In this document: positions 15,582-18,740 of the stretch, piece after piece
How positions within the stretch are numbered: the first letter of the stretch is position 1
Layout: every line of letters starts with the position of its first letter
Source of the DNA: Gallionella sp.
Lineage (GTDB): Bacteria; Pseudomonadota; Gammaproteobacteria; Burkholderiales; Gallionellaceae
Length of the DNA: 18,740 bases
Direction: 5' to 3'
Assembly (NCBI GenBank): GCA_025362155.1
Contig: JANYHX010000158.1
Location: forward strand, 1-18,740
Notes under the pieces: generated by a model
What the model was told of the DNA's origin: nothing
Databases searched by the model: none
What the model saw: the letters and a program-made list of their open reading frames with translations, nothing else
Made by a program: the position numbers and the translations under genes

Positions 15582-16868
15582 ATGAAAACCACCTTGAACA
15601 TTACTTTCCAACCTTGTCGATCCAGGATATCTCGAATGAATCATAATTTTTTAAAATATTTAATCATCCGGCCGAGATCATCCCTCAAATTTGCCCTGTT
15701 GTTGCTGTTGTGTTGTTCCTCGCCGGCACCCGCAGGTACGGACATGCTGACTTATGAAGAACAGACTCTGACATTGGACGAAAAACGCAGGACGGTGCGG
15801 GTACCCAAGGGTTACCGGCTGGAATTGCTCAGCCGTCTGGATGAGCCACGCATGCTGACCTTTGCCGCCAACGGCGATTTGTTCGCTGGTTCGAAATCCG
15901 GGAAGATATATCGTTTATCCCCACCCTATACCAAGGCGGAGGTACTGGTGCAACTGGACGATTATCCGCACAGTGTGGCGTTCCGACAGGGCGAGATTTT
16001 GATTGCCCGGACCAACGGTTTGTATCGCGCCCCCTATCGACCTGGCCAATCCACCATCGCGCCGGATACGGTAGCGTTGTTGGCAGCTTTGCCGGGCGGA
16101 GGAGGGCATGATAGCCGCACCGTGGGAGTGGGCCCGGACGGACGGGTCTATGCGAGTCTGGGTATTCAGCGCAATTGCAGCGATCAATATCTGGGCCAGG
16201 GTTATAGGCTCGAAGATCAGCGCGGCGGGGTGATGGCGTTGCGCGAAAGCGGCGGTAAGGCCCACTGGGAGCCTTTTGCTTCGGGGTTACGCAATCCGGT
16301 CGGATTCGATTGGCAGCCGCACACCGGGGTACTCTTCGCCAGCAATAATGGGCCGGATCATCTGGGCTACGATCAGCCGCCGGAATATTTCAGCAGGCTT
16401 GCCGCGGGTTCTTTTCATGGCATGCCATGGTTCCGGTTCGACGGCCAAAAAGTGATACGTGACGATTGTGTATCGAGTGTGCCACCGCGGCCTATCGATG
16501 AAGTTACAATGCCGGTTGCAACTTTTCCGGCGCGTAGTGCGCCATTGGGCATGGCTTTTGTACCCAAGGGCGGAATGGATAAGCGGCTGGAATTCGATGC
16601 AGTCGTCGCCTTACATGGATCATGGGGCACGCAGCCGGGCGGCGGATTCATTGGACGTGCCGCGACACGGCGCCCGCCAGAAATTGTGGCGGTGCGCTTT
16701 CGGAATGGACAGGCAGTGCGTGTGGATGATTTGATTACTGGCTTTCAATTGCCCGACGGAGAACGCTGGGCGCGTCCGGCGGGTGTGGTGATCGGACCGG
16801 ATGGTGCGCTGTATTTCAGCAGCGACAGTGATATCGACGGGTTATTCCGGCTGAAGCGGGCGCGCTGA
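15582..16868 (+). CDS. Secreted PQQ-dependent sugar/L-sorbosone dehydrogenase-like protein
   Basis: A six-bladed beta-propeller of the soluble glucose/sorbosone dehydrogenase superfamily, expected in the periplasm. Visible family features are VPKGYRLELLSRLDEPRMLTF, GGGGHDSRTVGVGPDGRVYA (with the conserved His of the PQQ site), SGLRNPVGFDWQP, ASNNGPDHLGYDQPPEYFSR, VALHGSWG and RPAGVVIGPDGALYFSSD. The ATG at 15582 has AAAGGA seven bases upstream. It gives an unusually long N-region before the hydrophobic core LKFALLLLLCCSS, with cleavage probably after APA. ATG at 15636 would give a shorter, more ordinary signal peptide, but it lacks a good ribosome site. Substrate and PQQ use are inferred from the family only. 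Length 428. Confidence 0.88.
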   Translation: MKTTLNITFQPCRSRISRMNHNFLKYLIIRPRSSLKFALLLLLCCSSPAPAGTDMLTYEEQTLTLDEKRRTVRVPKGYRLELLSRLDEPRMLTFAANGDLFAGSKSGKIYRLSPPYTKAEVLVQLDDYPHSVAFRQGEILIARTNGLYRAPYRPGQSTIAPDTVALLAALPGGGGHDSRTVGVGPDGRVYASLGIQRNCSDQYLGQGYRLEDQRGGVMALRESGGKAHWEPFASGLRNPVGFDWQPHTGVLFASNNGPDHLGYDQPPEYFSRLAAGSFHGMPWFRFDGQKVIRDDCVSSVPPRPIDEVTMPVATFPARSAPLGMAFVPKGGMDKRLEFDAVVALHGSWGTQPGGGFIGRAATRRPPEIVAVRFRNGQAVRVDDLITGFQLPDGERWARPAGVVIGPDGALYFSSDSDIDGLFRLKRAR

Positions 16869-16928
16869 TTTCGCTTCGCACAATCTCGAATAAATCTGCG
16901 CCTATCGCCGCGAACACAAGGCAACCCA

Positions 16929-17020
16929 GTCTTGCAAAGGTTGGTTTTACGGTATGCCAATTCCAGTTCGACAGCAAACAGGCGCGTGTGCGATGATTGT
17001 ATTGAGCGTGCCATCGCCGA
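16929..17020 (+). pseudogene. Remnant of a second sorbosone-dehydrogenase-like gene
   Basis: This 92-bp stretch resembles part of the intact gene just upstream (about 16397-16490). It reads LAKVGFYGMP where the gene has LAAGSFHGMP, then TTCCAGTTCGACAGC against TTCCGGTTCGACGGC, and GATGATTGTATTGAGCGTGCC against GACGATTGTGTATCGAGTGTGCC. By eye the match is roughly 70% with several 1-2 base indels, so no frame survives. It is probably what is left of a tandem paralogue or a recombined allele. It lies directly before the ChaN gene and explains the spurious upstream extension of that reading frame. Confidence 0.65.
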
Positions 17021-17057
17021 TGCAAACCAGCAGAATCTCCAATATAAAGAACTCATC

Positions 17058-18002
17058 ATGAGCATCTGCAAGAATATTAAATTTCCGCTAACTTTTTATT
17101 TGCTGTTTTTTGCGAGCCTGGCCTATGGCAGCAACATGCTGTTCACTGATCATCCCTTGGCTGGGAAAATATGGGACATGCGCAGCCACAGCTTTATAGA
17201 TGAGCCTACGCTGCTTGCCAGGATCAATACGGCTAACATACTTCTGCTCGGCGAGACCCATGATAATCCGCAGCATCATGAGCTTCAGCAGAAACTGCTG
17301 AAAGCACGTATTGAAACTGGTGCGCGCCCGGCGCTGATGATGGAGCAGTTAGATACGGAAAGCCAGGGGGCGGTGGATCAGGCATTGTCCGGCAGCAACC
17401 ATGACGAGATGCTGGCCAAGGTCACCAGGCTAATCAAGTTTCAGGACTGGAAATTTTATCAACCCGTTCTGTCCATCGCGGTTGATAACAAATTGCCGGT
17501 TATCGCCGCTAACGCTTCCAATCAGCAATTGCAGCCTGTCATCTGGCAAGGATTTGCGGCTTATGCTGCAGAGGATTTAAAGCGCCTCGCTGTCGAAGAA
17601 GTATGGAGCGAGAGCCGCCAGAATTTTATGGTCAGAAATATGGGCGGCGCGCACTGCGGCAAACTTAAGGATGAATTGCGCGCGGGCTTGTCGCGCAGCC
17701 AGCGGTTGCGTGATGCGTTGATGGTGGATAGCGCAATGTCCAGCATGGGCCGAGGTGTGGTCGGCATTGTTGGCAGCAGCCACGCCCGCCGCGACATTGG
17801 CCTGCCACTTTACTTTACTGCACGGGCGCCGTTGGCACATATTTTTTCAATTGGGTTTGTCGAAGTCAGCAAGGGGCGGGTAGATCCCGTTGCTTACGAA
17901 GCAGATAGTGCTACCGGTGAGGCTCCCTACGATGTGATCTGGTTTACACCGCGCGTCGAGCGTGGTGATCCCTGTGCGGCTCTTGGCAAAACAAAAAAGT
18001 GA
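17058..18002 (+). CDS. ChaN family (haem-binding uptake/Tiki superfamily, DUF399) protein
   Basis: The 314-residue exported protein has the family motif ILLLGETHDNPQHH (about residues 60-74), then ALMMEQLD, RLIKFQDWKFYQPVL, a central helical region and VGIVGSSHARRDIGLP near the end. ChaN proteins form a haem-stacking dimer in Campylobacter and belong to the EreA/Tiki-like fold; the role here is unknown, with envelope haem/iron handling or hydrolase activity possible. The start at 17058 gives a clear signal peptide (NIKFPLTFYLLFFASLAYGS) without a lipobox Cys. The Shine-Dalgarno is weak (AAAGAA). The frame is open upstream to 16932, but that section is the dehydrogenase remnant. Confidence 0.9.
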   Translation: MSICKNIKFPLTFYLLFFASLAYGSNMLFTDHPLAGKIWDMRSHSFIDEPTLLARINTANILLLGETHDNPQHHELQQKLLKARIETGARPALMMEQLDTESQGAVDQALSGSNHDEMLAKVTRLIKFQDWKFYQPVLSIAVDNKLPVIAANASNQQLQPVIWQGFAAYAAEDLKRLAVEEVWSESRQNFMVRNMGGAHCGKLKDELRAGLSRSQRLRDALMVDSAMSSMGRGVVGIVGSSHARRDIGLPLYFTARAPLAHIFSIGFVEVSKGRVDPVAYEADSATGEAPYDVIWFTPRVERGDPCAALGKTKK

Positions 18003-18068
18003 CGCGACCATGAACCTGGCGGCCCGCTGCATTGAAATGTTTCGTACCACTTGAAAAAGGGCAAAAAT

Positions 18069-18740
18069 TTGAATTCATCCAAGCATCGCGAATATCGCAA
18101 AGCCGCGACCCGCGCGGGGCTGCGCTATGTTACTGATGGGTGTGCGGGTGTTACCCGGCGCCGTTCCGGAAAAGGTTGGAGTTACTATGACGCGGACGGA
18201 ACGCGCATTAGTGATCCGGCTACGCGCAAGCGGCTTAACACATTGGCGATTCCTCCGGCGTGGGCGAACGTCTGGATTTGTCCTGATTCCGAGGGTCACA
18301 TTCAGGTCACTGCACGCGATGCGCGCGGCCGTAAACAATATCTTTATCATCACTCCTATCGCGAAGCGCGTGACCAATCCAAGTTTCGCCGCATGCTCGA
18401 ATTCAGCGAGATACTGCCGGTGCTACGCGAGTGCGTAGGGCGTGATTTGCGTGCCGGAGAATTGAGCCGACGTCAATTACTTGCGACCGTGGTACGGTTG
18501 TTGGATCGTACGATGATCCGCGTTGGCAATGACGAATATGCGCGCGAAAATCAGTCATATGGGTTGACAACATTGCGCCGAAAGCATGTTCAAGTTCAGG
18601 GGACAACATTGCGTTTCAGCTTTCGCGGCAAGAGTGGAGTGGAGCACTCTGTGGCCATTAATGACCCGCGGCTCGCCCGCATTGTGCAGCGTTGCCAGCA
18701 TTTGCCGGGACAGGAAATATTTCAGTATCTGGATGCTTTC
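18069..18740 (+). CDS. DNA topoisomerase IB, 5' part
   Basis: The open frame runs to the window end (224 codons seen). It matches the bacterial poxvirus-type topoisomerase IB, which relaxes supercoils through a 3'-phosphotyrosine intermediate. Visible blocks are AGLRYVTDG, RRRSGKGWSYYDADGTRISD, IPPAWANVWICPDSEGHIQ, ARDARGRKQYLYH, the catalytic Arg151 in MIRVGNDEYA, SYGLTTLRRKHV, and the catalytic Lys188 in FRGKSG. The remaining Arg, His/Asn and Tyr of the active site lie beyond the window. No ATG exists between the in-frame stop at 18033 and the conserved region. TTG at 18069 has AAGGG (18057-18061) seven bases upstream and is the best start; TTG at 18051 is poorer. It is likely independent of chaN. 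Confidence 0.92.
   Translation, partial: MNSSKHREYRKAATRAGLRYVTDGCAGVTRRRSGKGWSYYDADGTRISDPATRKRLNTLAIPPAWANVWICPDSEGHIQVTARDARGRKQYLYHHSYREARDQSKFRRMLEFSEILPVLRECVGRDLRAGELSRRQLLATVVRLLDRTMIRVGNDEYARENQSYGLTTLRRKHVQVQGTTLRFSFRGKSGVEHSVAINDPRLARIVQRCQHLPGQEIFQYLDAF

Noticed and set aside
18127..18438. Plus-strand frame starting MLLMGVRVLPG
   Set aside because: It is a shifted-frame shadow of the topoisomerase IB gene, whose own frame is open to the window end and carries the conserved motifs.

Overview
The window looks like a betaproteobacterial chromosome. The backbone order (hfq/hflX, hflK, hflC, a DUF2065 gene, hisZ, purA, tRNA-Leu, rnr, rlmB) is the standard betaproteobacterial arrangement. 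HisZ, the short HflX and the protein sequences fit that class. A member of the Nitrosomonadales (for example a Gallionellaceae-type organism) is my guess and cannot be settled from the sequence alone.

Region 1 (1-5842) is housekeeping: HflX GTPase, the HflK/HflC membrane complex that modulates FtsH, a small DUF2065 membrane protein, HisZ and PurA. The genes overlap or abut, so hflX-hflK-hflC-DUF2065 is one operon. Two oddities stand out. The first ~108 bases are an antisense piece of hfq fused to an N-terminally truncated hflX at an 8-bp palindrome. A ~131-bp palindromic, MITE-like element lies between the DUF2065 gene and hisZ and supplies hisZ's ribosome binding site.

Region 2 (5843-9286) holds tRNA-Leu(CAG) on the minus strand, with a visible promoter and terminator, followed by rnr-rlmB on the plus strand. 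The DNA downstream of the tRNA carries scrambled partial copies of the tRNA 3' end among several hairpins.

Region 3 (9287-13816) is accessory. A three-gene operon encodes a DNA cytosine-5 methyltransferase, a 626-residue protein with an N-terminal GHKL (MORC/MutL/Hsp90-like) ATPase and a C-terminal TIR-like domain, and a decayed endonuclease III/HhH-GPD family gene. I read it as a methylation-linked defence system, and it is the most interesting part of the window. Next comes a MazEF-type toxin-antitoxin pair inserted at the 3' end of an M48 peptidase gene. A second, displaced copy of that gene's 3' end lies on the far side of the pair, and its last 26 codons differ only by synonymous changes.

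Region 4 (13817-18740) encodes an M48 metallopeptidase lipoprotein with TPRs (minus strand), a secreted PQQ sugar/sorbosone dehydrogenase-like beta-propeller protein, a degenerate fragment of a second copy of that gene, a ChaN-family protein, and the start of a bacterial type IB topoisomerase that runs off the window end.
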